46,364 nucleotides of DNA from DASXTC01 sp036505635 (lineage in GTDB: Bacteria; Acidobacteriota; Polarisedimenticolia; JACPZX01; DASXTC01), in contig DASXTC010000018.1 in assembly GCA_036505635.1 (NCBI GenBank), forward strand, positions 1 to 46,364, read 5' to 3'. Position 1 is the stretch's first letter; every line of letters begins with the position of its first letter. The notes under the pieces are model-generated. The model was not told the origin of the DNA and searched no databases. It saw nothing but the letters and a program-made list of their open reading frames with translations. Below are positions 7,301-18,122 of the stretch, in pieces. A program made the translations under genes and the position numbers.

Positions 7301-8764
7301 TCAATCCCGCTGGTAGTTGGGGGCTTCCTGCGTGATGACCACGTCGTGGACGTGGGACTCCGTGAGGCTCGCCTGGGTGATTCGCATGAAGCGCCCGTTC
7401 TTCTGGAAGGCGGCGATGTCCGCGCAGCCGCAGTACCCCATGCCCGCCCTCAGACCGCCGACGAGCTGCGGGACCAGAGCCGAGAGGCTCCCCTTGTAGG
7501 CGACGCGCCCTTCGATCCCTTCGGGCACGAGCTTCTCCTCCTCCACCTCGGACTGCATGTACCGGTCCTTGCTTCCCCTGCGCATGGCGCCCAGCGACCC
7601 CATCCCGCGGTACGCCTTGTACGTGCGCCCCTGGTAGAGGATCGTCTCTCCGGGCGCCTCCTCGGTGCCGGCGAAGAGCGAACCGATCATGACCGAGGAG
7701 GCACCGGCCGCGATCGCCTTGGAGATGTCGCCCGAGAACTTGATGCCACCGTCGGCGATGATCGGGATGTTCCTCTCGCGCGCCGCCCGGTAGCACGAGG
7801 AGATCGCGGTGATCTGCGGCACCCCCGCGCCGGTGACCACGCGCGTGGTGCAGATCGAGCCGGGCCCCATCCCCACCTTGACGGCGTCCACACCGCGTTC
7901 GATCAGCTCCCGCGCCCCGTCCTCGGTGGCCACGTTGCCTGCGATGAGCTGCACGGAGCCGAACCTCTTGCGCACCGCGTCGACCATCTCCACAACCCCC
8001 GTGGAATGGCCGTGGGCCGTGTCCACGCAGAGCACGTCGACGTGGGCGGTCAGCAGCGCGGCGGCGCGGTCCAGCGCCTCGGGACCCACGCCGATCGCGG
8101 CGCCCACCCTCAGCCGACCTAGCTCGTCCTTGCAGGCGTTGGGGTAGCGGATCTGCTTCTGGATGTCCTTGACGGTGATGAGACCCTTGAGTCTCATTCT
8201 CTCGTCCACCACCGGCAGCTTCTCGATGCGGTGGCGGTGGAGGATCGTCTTGGCCTCCTCGAGGGTCGTTCCCTGCGGCGCGGTGACGAGCTTGTCGGAG
8301 GTCATCAACTCGGAGACCTTCAGCCCCGTGCGGGTCTCGAACCGCATGTCCCGGTTGGTGAGGATGCCGACCAGCGTGCCGTCCTCGCGCGTGATGGGGA
8401 CCCCCGAAATCCGGTATTTCCTCATGAGATCCAGGGCGTCGGCCACCTTCTGCTCCGGTCGCATCGTGATCGGATTGACGATCATGCCGCTCTCCGAGCG
8501 TTTGACCTTGTCGACCTCCTCCGCCTGGGCCTCGATGCCGAGGTTCTTGTGGATGATCCCGAGCCCGCCCTCCTGGGCCATAGCGATGGCGAGACGCGAC
8601 TCGGTCACGGTGTCCATGGCGGCCGAGACGATCGGGATGTTGAGCGTGATCCCGGTGGTCAGACGCGTGGCCACGCTCGTGCGCGCGGGGACGACGTCCG
8701 ACCGGGCCGGCACCAGCAGAACGTCGTCGAAGGTGAGTCCCTCGGGAATCGTATTCTCCAGCAT
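7301..8764 (-). CDS. guaB: Inosine-5'-monophosphate dehydrogenase
   Basis: IMP dehydrogenase oxidises IMP to XMP with NAD+, the committed step to guanine nucleotides. The 487-residue protein has the TIM-barrel catalytic domain interrupted by a pair of CBS domains (about residues 95-205). The active-site loop GPGSICTTRVVTG carries the catalytic Cys305, and the MGSLGAMRRGSKDRY flap segment follows. The start ATG at 8764 overlaps the stop of the preceding gene by one base (TGATG), with GGGGAGG just upstream, giving MLENTIPEGLTFDDVLLVP, the standard N-terminus. It is the third gene of the secA transcript and is convergent with tsaE, 27 bp away. Confidence 0.96.
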   Translation of the reverse strand: MLENTIPEGLTFDDVLLVPARSDVVPARTSVATRLTTGITLNIPIVSAAMDTVTESRLAIAMAQEGGLGIIHKNLGIEAQAEEVDKVKRSESGMIVNPITMRPEQKVADALDLMRKYRISGVPITREDGTLVGILTNRDMRFETRTGLKVSELMTSDKLVTAPQGTTLEEAKTILHRHRIEKLPVVDERMRLKGLITVKDIQKQIRYPNACKDELGRLRVGAAIGVGPEALDRAAALLTAHVDVLCVDTAHGHSTGVVEMVDAVRKRFGSVQLIAGNVATEDGARELIERGVDAVKVGMGPGSICTTRVVTGAGVPQITAISSCYRAARERNIPIIADGGIKFSGDISKAIAAGASSVMIGSLFAGTEEAPGETILYQGRTYKAYRGMGSLGAMRRGSKDRYMQSEVEEEKLVPEGIEGRVAYKGSLSALVPQLVGGLRAGMGYCGCADIAAFQKNGRFMRITQASLTESHVHDVVITQEAPNYQRD

Positions 8765-9261
8765 CAGTCCTCCCCGCCCTTCTCGAAGATGTAGCCGCGG
8801 TTGGTGATCTTCAGCTCGATGGCGGCCAGTGTCCCTTCGGCCTCGCGCAAGGTGAGGTTGCCAATCGTCTCGTACTTCATACCCATCACGTCGGTGGTCA
8901 GCAGGCCCAGGTCGTCGAGCAGCTCCTGGTCGTAGGCGCAGATCCTCGTCAAGTCGCTCTCGGCCGCGTCCGCCTTGGCGAAGAACGGCAGCCCCGCGTA
9001 TGCGGCGCTCTGCAACGCTTCGATGGTGCGCTCCATCCGGACATCGATCTTGTCGAGCTCGTGGAGCATGTCCTCCTCGCCCTCGTCGGACGCCGCCGCT
9101 TTCAGCTCCGCGATCTTGACGCGGAGCCGCTCCAGCTCCATGGCGACATGCGTTCGGAGCCGTTCGTCCGTGTCGGCCCTCCCCTCCCACGCGCGGTAAC
9201 CGCGCGCTTCAGGGATCAGCCCCGCGATCGTCTCCAGAAATCTCTCTTCCGCTTCGCTCAC
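8764..9261 (-). CDS. Hypothetical alpha-helical protein between secA and guaB
   Basis: A protein of about 165 residues that I do not recognise. It is charged and strongly helical. The first half (about 30-75) is coiled-coil-like with Glu/Leu-rich heptads. The second half contains DMLHELDKIDVRMERTIEA and ends in ELKITNRGYIFEKGGED. There is no signal peptide or membrane segment, so it is probably cytoplasmic. The GTG at 9261 is chosen because it follows the secA stop by about 10 nt and avoids overlapping secA; the frame is open further upstream. It sits between secA and guaB with one-base overlap to guaB, so it is co-transcribed. No function is assigned. Confidence 0.7.
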   Translation of the reverse strand: MSEAEERFLETIAGLIPEARGYRAWEGRADTDERLRTHVAMELERLRVKIAELKAAASDEGEEDMLHELDKIDVRMERTIEALQSAAYAGLPFFAKADAAESDLTRICAYDQELLDDLGLLTTDVMGMKYETIGNLTLREAEGTLAAIELKITNRGYIFEKGGED

Positions 9262-9271
9262 CGTCGTCGCC

Positions 9272-11938
<2,667 letters not shown>

Positions 11939-12069
11939 GCTTTCCGGTCCCGGACGCGCCGCCTCGATGCACCAGCCCCCCGGTGCGTATTCATGAGGGA
12001 AGGAAGGCGCCACGCGCGACGTAGGTGCGGGGTGTGCGACAAATGTGAGCCCCGATCGACTTGGCGCGA

Positions 12070-12097
12070 ACTATAGCAGAAAGTCCCACCAAGTCAA
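12070..12097 (-). promoter_or_regulatory. Predicted promoter of the secA operon
   Basis: On the minus strand, -35 TTGACT (12092-12097) and -10 TATAGT (12070-12075) are separated by 16 bp in the gap between the M23 peptidase gene and secA. Both hexamers are near consensus and this is one of the few AT-richer spots in the region. The transcript would cover secA, the hypothetical gene and guaB. Confidence 0.65.
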
Positions 12098-12121
12098 GGG
12101 GATGGGCGTCTCGAGCGGGGG

Positions 12122-13003
12122 CTAGAACGAGAACTTGTCGTCGAGGATGTACTGGGAGGGGTCGACCTTGGTGTTGTTGACCAGCACTTCGTAGTGGAGG
12201 TGCGCGCCGAGGCTCCGCCCGGTGTCGCCGATGTAGCCGATCACGTCGCCGCGGGCGATCTCCTGGCCGGACCGGACGGCGAAACCGTCCAGATGCGCGT
12301 ATCGGGTCGTCAGTCCGTTTCCGTGGGCGAGGTAGATGACGTTGCCGTAGCCGGTCTCGCGGCCCGCGCGGATCACGACACCATCGGCCGGCGACAGCAC
12401 TCGTGTCCCCTTGGGGGCGACGATGTCCAGGCCGGTGTGGAAGGCCCTCTGCCCGGTGAAGGGATCCTTTCGCCAGGAGAAGCCATAGGCGATCATCCCC
12501 CTGACGGGCGCGATCGACGGTGTCGAGGAGAGGAGGAGGCTCTGATCGTGGTAGACCCTTTCGAGCAGGCTGAACGACTGCTTCAGGACGCTCGAACGCT
12601 CCTGCAGGTTCTCGATCTCGTCGCGGAAGACCGACGCATCCTCGGGACTCTCCTGTCTCAGCCCGCCGCTGCTCTGCGAGGAGGGCAGATTCTCCACACC
12701 CGCCATCGCGGCGAACTTGCTGGCCTTGCTCTCGAAGAAGGCCACCTGCTCCTTGAGCGAGGAGATCGACGCGTCGAACTCCTTGTTGGCCTTCCTGAGC
12801 TCCTTGTTCTCCTTCTCGAGCGTCGTCACCTCGTGGGACCTGCGCGCCGCCTTGTAGTAGATGATGGGAAGAAGCCCCGCAGCAAACAGGCTCATCAGAC
12901 CGACCGAGAGGATCCCCATCAGCACGCTGTGGCGCACCTTGAGGCGCAGCAGCTTCGCCCTGGATCCCGGGACGATCATGATCGTGTACGTGCGCTCTCC
13001 CAT
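12122..13003 (-). CDS. M23 (LytM) family zinc endopeptidase, membrane-anchored
   Basis: A 293-residue peptidoglycan-hydrolase-type protein. A short cytoplasmic N-terminus is followed by one transmembrane helix (about 27-50), a coiled-coil (about 55-155) and a C-terminal LytM domain (about 165-285). The zinc ligands are intact: HTGLD (His189, Asp193) and HLHYEV (His268, His270), with HLD near 237. This MepM/NlpD-like layout suggests cleavage of cross-links in cell-wall peptidoglycan, or activation of amidases, in the periplasm. The ATG at 13003 follows GGGAGG at good spacing and is preferred to 13018. It has its own promoter and is followed by the secA promoter. Confidence 0.88.
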   Translation of the reverse strand: MGERTYTIMIVPGSRAKLLRLKVRHSVLMGILSVGLMSLFAAGLLPIIYYKAARRSHEVTTLEKENKELRKANKEFDASISSLKEQVAFFESKASKFAAMAGVENLPSSQSSGGLRQESPEDASVFRDEIENLQERSSVLKQSFSLLERVYHDQSLLLSSTPSIAPVRGMIAYGFSWRKDPFTGQRAFHTGLDIVAPKGTRVLSPADGVVIRAGRETGYGNVIYLAHGNGLTTRYAHLDGFAVRSGQEIARGDVIGYIGDTGRSLGAHLHYEVLVNNTKVDPSQYILDDKFSF

Positions 13004-13037
13004 CCGACCTCCCATCACTCACCCGTTGGCGCGTCGC

Positions 13038-13066
13038 ATCCTAGCATAGCGATCGTGGGGCGGCAA
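13038..13066 (-). promoter_or_regulatory. Predicted promoter of the M23 peptidase gene
   Basis: On the minus strand, TTGCCG (13061-13066) and TAGGAT (13038-13043) are separated by 17 bp, about 35 bp before the chosen start codon. The hexamers are moderately close to consensus. Confidence 0.4.
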
Positions 13067-13211
13067 AGGTGATCACTCGAACGGCATGAAATGTCTTGCA
13101 CCGGCGTCACCCGCTAGCCGCTACTGATTGATGAATCACGCGATGACGGGGCGGAAGATAGTGTCCAACGCCCGGCTGAGCAACCGGATAAACCCCGACT
13201 CGCCAGAAACC

Positions 13212-13240
13212 TTGATGCCTCCCGGGCATTCTGACACAAT
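13212..13240 (+). promoter_or_regulatory. Predicted promoter of nagZ, giving a leaderless transcript
   Basis: -35 TTGATG (13212-13217), a 17-bp spacer and -10 CACAAT (13235-13240). The nagZ ATG begins at 13248, seven bases after the -10 box, so transcription should start at or next to the start codon. No Shine-Dalgarno sequence is present. Confidence 0.5.
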
Positions 13241-13247
13241 CCTTCTT

Positions 13248-14309
13248 ATGACGAGCAGAATCGGAGAGCTTCTCTTTGTCGGGTTCGACGGGACGGAGAT
13301 GAGTGTCGAGCTTCGCGCCTTCCTCGGCCGAATCCGGCCGGGCGGGTTCATCCTCTTCAAGCGCAATATCGTGGATCCGGTTCAGACCCTCAGGCTCATC
13401 GCGGACCTGCGCGCGATGTTCGATCCCCCGCCTATCATAGCTGTGGATGAGGAGGGGGGCCAGGTCAGCCGCATGCGCCCGATGGCTCCGACCCTCCCCT
13501 CCTCCGCCCGGCTCGCGGCGTCGGGGGACGCTCAGGCCGTGCGCGCCATGGCCGCGTCGATGGGGCGCGTGCTCGCGTCAGCCGGGTTTGACCTCGATTT
13601 CGCGCCGGTGGTGGATCTGTGCCGCCCCGACTCGCCCAACGGGATCGGCGATCGATCCTTCGGAGCCGACACCGAGGTGACCTGCGTGATGGCGGCCGCC
13701 TACCTCGATGGGCTCGCCGACGCTTCGATGAACGGCTGCCTCAAGCACTTTCCCGGGCTGGGGCCCACGCTGTTCGACTCGCATCATCACCTGCCGACGG
13801 TGCAGAAGGAGGAGGCCCCCTTCAGGCGCGAGGACCTGCACCCTTACCGGCGGCTGCACGAGCGCGTCCCGGTGGTGATGGTGGGCCACGGACATTACCC
13901 GTTCCTGTCGGGCGCCGATCCGATAGCAGCGACTCTCTCGGCCCCCGTGGTCACCGGCCTCCTCCGGGGCGAGATCGGGTTCACGGGGGTGGCCCTGGCC
14001 GACGACCTGGAGATGAAGGCGGTCTCGGCGCGCGTGCCGTTCAGGGAGCTGGCGCCCCGAGTGGTTTCCAGCGGATGCGACATGGCGCTGGTCTGCCGCA
14101 GGCGCGAGGCGATCGAGGACTCGCTCGATGGATTGCGTGATTGGGTCGAGTCGGGCCGTCTCGATGGCGCGCGGGTCGCCGAGGCGCTGGCCCGCGTGGA
14201 GGAGCTCCGTGCCCGCGTAGCCCGCACGCGCGCGGGAACGACGCCGTCCATCGGCTCGTTTCGCGCGGCGTGCGCCGATCTCTCGTCGCGCCTCGAAGCG
14301 TTCGCGTGA
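13248..14309 (+). CDS. nagZ: Beta-N-acetylhexosaminidase, glycoside hydrolase family 3
   Basis: A GH3 hydrolase of NagZ type, which removes N-acetylglucosamine from muropeptide fragments during cell-wall recycling. The 353-residue protein has VDEEGGQVSR (about 66-75), DFAPVVD (about 117-123), KHFPG (166-170), the catalytic-loop signature DSHHHLP (177-183) and ALADDLEMKAV with the nucleophile Asp. The ATG at 13248 is chosen because it gives the normal TSRIGELLFVGF start and lies just after a promoter; an upstream in-frame ATG at 13128 would add 40 unlikely residues. No signal peptide is seen, so it is cytoplasmic as expected for recycling. It is convergent with purC 7 bp away. Confidence 0.9.
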   Translation: MTSRIGELLFVGFDGTEMSVELRAFLGRIRPGGFILFKRNIVDPVQTLRLIADLRAMFDPPPIIAVDEEGGQVSRMRPMAPTLPSSARLAASGDAQAVRAMAASMGRVLASAGFDLDFAPVVDLCRPDSPNGIGDRSFGADTEVTCVMAAAYLDGLADASMNGCLKHFPGLGPTLFDSHHHLPTVQKEEAPFRREDLHPYRRLHERVPVVMVGHGHYPFLSGADPIAATLSAPVVTGLLRGEIGFTGVALADDLEMKAVSARVPFRELAPRVVSSGCDMALVCRRREAIEDSLDGLRDWVESGRLDGARVAEALARVEELRARVARTRAGTTPSIGSFRAACADLSSRLEAFA

Positions 14310-14316
14310 TGCGGAT

Positions 14317-15210
14317 CTAGAGGGGTTCGAGCTGCCGGCCCGTGAGCTTCCGGTGGATCTCGAGGTACTTGCCGCGGGTCCCCTCCACGATCTCATCGGG
14401 AAGCACCGGCACCGGCGGCTTCTTGTCCCATCGGATCGAGTCGAGGTAATCGCGCACGAACTGCTTGTCGTACGATGCGGGAGAGCTGCCCGGCCGGTAC
14501 GCCGCCGCGTCCCAGAAGCGCGAGGAATCCGGGGTCAGGACCTCGTCGGCAAGCACGATCTGGCCGTCCACCAGCCCGAACTCGAATTTGGTATCGGCGA
14601 TGATCACGCCGGACTTCTCCGCGTCCTCGCTCGAGCGCCGGAAAATCGACAGGGACAGCTCGCGCAGCCGGTGCGCGTGGTCGCGTCCCACCACACCGCA
14701 CATCTCCTCGTAGGTGATGTTGATGTCGTGGCCCGTCTGCGCCTTTGTGGCCGGCGTGAAGATCAGATGGGGGAGCCGGTCCGCCTGCCTCAGGCCCGCG
14801 GGCAGCGGGATGCCGCAGACGTGGCCCGTCTCCTGGTACTCCTTCCAGCCGCTGCCGGCAAGGTACCCGCGCACCACGCATTCGACGGGGAACATCTCCG
14901 CGCGCCGGATCACCATCGAGCGCCCCTTGAGGATCTCCGAGTGCGGGCGCAGCTCCGGAGGGTACCGCGCGACGTCGGCGGTGACGAGGTGGTTCGGCGC
15001 GACATCCTTCATGACGCCGAACCAGAAGATGGACAGCCCCGTGAGGACCCTTCCCTTGTCCGGGATCCCGTTGGGGAGCACGTAGTCGAACGCGGAGATC
15101 CGGTCGGTGGAGACCATGAGGAGACGGTCTCCGAGGTCGTACATGTCGCGGACCTTGCCGCGGCTCAGAAGTTTGATACCCTGTAGGTCGGTCTGGTGAA
15201 CAAGGGACAT
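14317..15210 (-). CDS. purC: Phosphoribosylaminoimidazole-succinocarboxamide synthase
   Basis: SAICAR synthase joins CAIR and aspartate with ATP in de novo purine synthesis. The 297-residue protein has the typical LLSRGKVRDMYDLGD ATP-binding start, FPVECVVRGYLAGSGWKEY, ADTKFEFG and LADEVLTPDSSRFWD signatures. The ATG at 15210 is preceded by GGGAG at about 6 nt and gives the standard N-terminus. The 88-bp gap to the divergent TIGR00300 gene must hold both promoters. No other pur gene is near. Confidence 0.95.
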   Translation of the reverse strand: MSLVHQTDLQGIKLLSRGKVRDMYDLGDRLLMVSTDRISAFDYVLPNGIPDKGRVLTGLSIFWFGVMKDVAPNHLVTADVARYPPELRPHSEILKGRSMVIRRAEMFPVECVVRGYLAGSGWKEYQETGHVCGIPLPAGLRQADRLPHLIFTPATKAQTGHDINITYEEMCGVVGRDHAHRLRELSLSIFRRSSEDAEKSGVIIADTKFEFGLVDGQIVLADEVLTPDSSRFWDAAAYRPGSSPASYDKQFVRDYLDSIRWDKKPPVPVLPDEIVEGTRGKYLEIHRKLTGRQLEPL

Positions 15211-15298
15211 GAAGTCTCCCTGTCGCCGATGCGGCGCTCGATACGCCGGGAGATGGTACCAGCGCCGCGAGGCGGCGATCAACCGGTCGGGGATCGGA

Positions 15299-16516
15299 AT
15301 GGACGGTGGACGAAGGCTGATTGCGGAAGGGCATCTCATCGACTCGGGCCTGATGTCGAAGTTCCTCGACATCGTCGTGGAGAACGGCGGCTCCTACCAG
15401 CTGCTGAAGTTCGACATCGGCCGCACGGTGAGCGACTTCTCCCGCGTCGAGATGACGGTGACGGCGCCCGAGCCGGAGCGTCTCGCGCGTATCCTCGAGA
15501 ACCTCACCGCGGTCGGGTGCCACCTGCTGGAGGAATCCGACGAGATCGAGCTGAAGCCCGCGGAGAAGGACGGGACGGTCCCCGACGATTTCTACTCCAC
15601 CACGAACCATCGCACGCGGGTCTTCCACCGCGGCACGTGGCTCGAGGTGGAGCGCCAGCGGATGGACGCCGTCATCGTGGTCAAGGACGGTTCGGCCCGC
15701 TGCGTGAAGCTTCGCGACGTGGAGGCCGGCGACCGGGTCATATGCGGCATCCAGGGGGTGCACGTCTTTCCCCCCTTCCGCGACAGGGCGAAGACCGATT
15801 TCATCTTCATGAACAACGAGGTGTCCTCCGAGAGACGCGTGGAGCTGGCGGTGGCCCAGCTTGCCGCCGCCATGAAGGAGATTCGCGCGCGGCGGGGAAA
15901 AACGATCGCGGTGGTGGGGCCGGTCGTCGTGCACACGGGAGGTTCACGGCATCTCTGCAGCCTGATCCGCGGCGGCTACGTGCAGGGGCTCCTGTCGGGA
16001 AACGCCATCGGGGTGCACGACGTCGAGTCGGCGCTGCTCAACACGTCGCTCGGCGTGGATGTCGCCACCGGAATTCCCGTGTCCGAGGGCCACAAGAACC
16101 ACATGCGCGCCATCAACGCGATTCGCAAATGCGGGTCTCTGGCCGAGGCGGTGGAAAAAGGGGTGCTGAGGTCGGGCTTGATGTACGAGTGCATCGTGAA
16201 CGGCGTGCGCATCGTCCTGGCCGGGTCGATCCGCGACGATGGTCCCCTGCCCGACACCATCATGGACATGCGGGCGGCGCAGGAGACCTACGCCGACGCG
16301 CTCGAGGGCGCGGATCTGGTCCTGATCCTCGGCACGATGCTCCACGGGATCGGGGTGGGCAACATGACGCCGTCATGGGTGCGCACCGTCTGCGTGGACA
16401 TCAATCCGGCGGTCGTGACCAAGCTCGTGGACCGCGGGTCGGCACAGGCCTCGGGGATCGTCACCGACGTGGGGTTGTTCCTGCGGCTGCTGGCCGAGGA
16501 GCTGGAAGCCTCGTGA
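15299..16516 (+). CDS. TIGR00300 family protein (ornithine cyclodeaminase / LOR-SDH-related)
   Basis: A 405-residue protein matching, from memory, the TIGR00300 (LOR/SDH) family. That family includes ArgZ/AgrE C-terminal domains and archaeal ornithine cyclodeaminases. The N-terminal domain (about 1-110) reads GHLIDSGLMSKFLDIVVENG. The C-terminal part has a nucleotide-binding-like VVGPVVVHTGG and HLCSLIRGGYVQGLLSGNA, followed by GTMLHGIGVGNM. The likely role is conversion of ornithine to proline plus ammonia, but the specificity is not shown by the sequence. The ATG at 15299 is chosen to avoid overlapping purC; an internal MSKFLD start is less likely. It is convergent with the methyltransferase gene. 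Confidence 0.75.
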   Translation: MDGGRRLIAEGHLIDSGLMSKFLDIVVENGGSYQLLKFDIGRTVSDFSRVEMTVTAPEPERLARILENLTAVGCHLLEESDEIELKPAEKDGTVPDDFYSTTNHRTRVFHRGTWLEVERQRMDAVIVVKDGSARCVKLRDVEAGDRVICGIQGVHVFPPFRDRAKTDFIFMNNEVSSERRVELAVAQLAAAMKEIRARRGKTIAVVGPVVVHTGGSRHLCSLIRGGYVQGLLSGNAIGVHDVESALLNTSLGVDVATGIPVSEGHKNHMRAINAIRKCGSLAEAVEKGVLRSGLMYECIVNGVRIVLAGSIRDDGPLPDTIMDMRAAQETYADALEGADLVLILGTMLHGIGVGNMTPSWVRTVCVDINPAVVTKLVDRGSAQASGIVTDVGLFLRLLAEELEAS

Positions 16517-16546
16517 CGTCCGTCCTACCCCGGCAAACGCTCACTC

Positions 16547-17287
16547 TCAGCGCCTCCCCTTCCTGCACACCGCGAGGATCGAGACGCCGAAGGGGAGATC
16601 CATCCGGCGCAGAAGCGGGGCCTCCCACCCGAAGATCGTCTTGAGGATCCCGTTGCTCCACCCCGGGTGCAGGTCGTTCTCCGTGCGGACCTCCCTGAAG
16701 CGCCGCATCACCTTCAACGCCTGCCGGCCGGCGAAGATCACCGGGAAAAGCAGCGTGTTGGCGTAGGTGATTCTCTCCACCTCGAGGCCGGCCTCCCCGA
16801 TGGCGCGCGCGAGCCTCGGAACCGTGTACCTCCTCCGGTGGTGGGAGATCTCGTCCTGCAGGCTCCACAGGAACCCGAAGGCGGGCACGAAGACGATCGC
16901 GCGCCCGCCCGGCTTGAGCACCCGGCGGAACTCGCTCAGGGCGGCCGCGTCGTCCTCGAGGTGCTCGATCAGGTCGTTGGCCGTCAGGAGGTCGAACGAT
17001 TCATCCGCGAACGGGATGAGGGAGCCATCCGCGCGGACGAGGCGGGTCAGACGTCTCTCGCGGCAGAACGCCAGCGCGTCCTCGGAGACGTCCAGCCCCA
17101 CCGGTTCACCGTAGCGCGCGAGGGACTCCAGGAAGATGCCCGTGCCGCACCCCAGGTCGAGCGAGCGCAGATCGCGGCGCCCCTCGCAGCACCGGGCGAT
17201 CTGATCCAGGATCAGGCGCCGCCTCCCCGCGAACCACCAGTGGCTCTCCTCGGTGCGGTAGAGGATCTCGTACGTGTACCGTTCCAT
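16547..17287 (-). CDS. Class I SAM-dependent methyltransferase
   Basis: A 246-residue protein with the Rossmann methyltransferase signature LDLGCGTGIFLE (about 43-54), the acidic VGLDVSEDAL strand, and NDLIEHLEDD with VLKPGGRAIVFVPAF. The N-terminal HWWFAGRRRLI segment is common in methyltransferases found with glycan or lipid genes. The substrate cannot be read from the sequence. The ATG at 17287 follows AGGGGAGTG. It is 21 nt downstream of the AIM24-type gene and probably shares its transcript. Confidence 0.82.
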   Translation of the reverse strand: MERYTYEILYRTEESHWWFAGRRRLILDQIARCCEGRRDLRSLDLGCGTGIFLESLARYGEPVGLDVSEDALAFCRERRLTRLVRADGSLIPFADESFDLLTANDLIEHLEDDAAALSEFRRVLKPGGRAIVFVPAFGFLWSLQDEISHHRRRYTVPRLARAIGEAGLEVERITYANTLLFPVIFAGRQALKVMRRFREVRTENDLHPGWSNGILKTIFGWEAPLLRRMDLPFGVSILAVCRKGRR

Positions 17288-17308
17288 CACTCCCCTTGAG
17301 GCGGCGTC

Positions 17309-18037
17309 TCAATCGCCCCGGAGGATGTTTCCCAGGATCCCCGAGCCCGCACCGCCGCCCCCACCGGGTCGTGAGGGAAGGCGCGGGATCAGCCAGGACA
17401 GGAAAGCCTGCGTCGAGCGCGTCTGGAGGTAGAGGGTGCCCTGACCGGTGAACTCGCAGACCAGACCCTCGCCGGACAGCAGCGTGGACTTCCACCCTCC
17501 CACCTTGCGCACGTCGAACTGAAGCCCCTGCGTGAAGGCGACGACGTGCCCGGTGTCGCAGAGGTAGGGGGCCACCGGCGTGATGCTCACCTGGTGGATG
17601 GCCCCGTAGCTGCTCAGCAGGATCGGGCCGCTCCCCGTCGCGCGCAGAAGGAAGAGCCCCTCGCTGCCGAAGAACGACCTCGCGCCCCCCCACTTGAGAT
17701 CGAGCTCGATCCCCGGGTCGCCGGCCAGAAACGAACCGGACTGGATGAAGAGCGTCTCGCGCGACATCGTCACGGATTGGATGTCACCCGGCAGCGACGG
17801 CGCCAGTGTGATCTCGCCGGGGCCGCCCGCCGCGGTGAAGGTGTTGGCGAAGAGCGACTCGCCACCCAGCACTTTACGGGCCACCGCGCCCAGCATCCCC
17901 CCCTTCATGGCCGTTTCGACCTGGATGTTGGAGGTCATGCTCACCATGGCGCCCGACTCTGCCTGGATCGCTTCTCCCGAGCCCAGGGAGACGATCGCCA
18001 GCGAATAGGAGGGCTGGTACTTGATTGAGATCTGCAT
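17309..18037 (-). CDS. AIM24 / TIGR00266 family protein
   Basis: A 242-residue beta-rich protein of the AIM24 (TIGR00266) family, of unknown biochemical function; bacterial members are widespread. Seen here: QAESGAMVSM near the N-terminus, GGMLGAVARKVLGGESLF, SGSFLAGDP, and GEGLVCEFTGQGTLYLQTR near the end. The C-terminus is a Gly-rich tail. The ATG at 18037 has GGAG about nine bases upstream, while the in-frame ATG at 18055 has none. A TATAAT box lies at 18094-18099 (minus), about 55 bp upstream, without a clear -35. Confidence 0.85.
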   Translation of the reverse strand: MQISIKYQPSYSLAIVSLGSGEAIQAESGAMVSMTSNIQVETAMKGGMLGAVARKVLGGESLFANTFTAAGGPGEITLAPSLPGDIQSVTMSRETLFIQSGSFLAGDPGIELDLKWGGARSFFGSEGLFLLRATGSGPILLSSYGAIHQVSITPVAPYLCDTGHVVAFTQGLQFDVRKVGGWKSTLLSGEGLVCEFTGQGTLYLQTRSTQAFLSWLIPRLPSRPGGGGGAGSGILGNILRGD

Positions 18038-18093
18038 CGACGTCTGCTCCGTCATGAGGGTGGGACGTTCGAACGGGGGAATGGACCGGCGCG

Positions 18094-18099
18094 ATTATA
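18094..18099 (-). promoter_or_regulatory. Consensus -10 box upstream of the AIM24-family gene
   Basis: A perfect TATAAT is read on the minus strand in the 85-bp gap before the AIM24-family gene. No convincing -35 hexamer is seen 16-18 bp upstream, so an activator or an alternative sigma factor may be needed. Confidence 0.35.
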
Positions 18100-18122
18100 G
18101 TGCGGCCCGGGTGTCGGGGCCG

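Noticed and set aside
7301..9190. A 629-residue extended form of GuaB
   Set aside because: The extra 142 residues are another frame of the upstream hypothetical gene; the standard GuaB N-terminus with a good Shine-Dalgarno starts at 8764.
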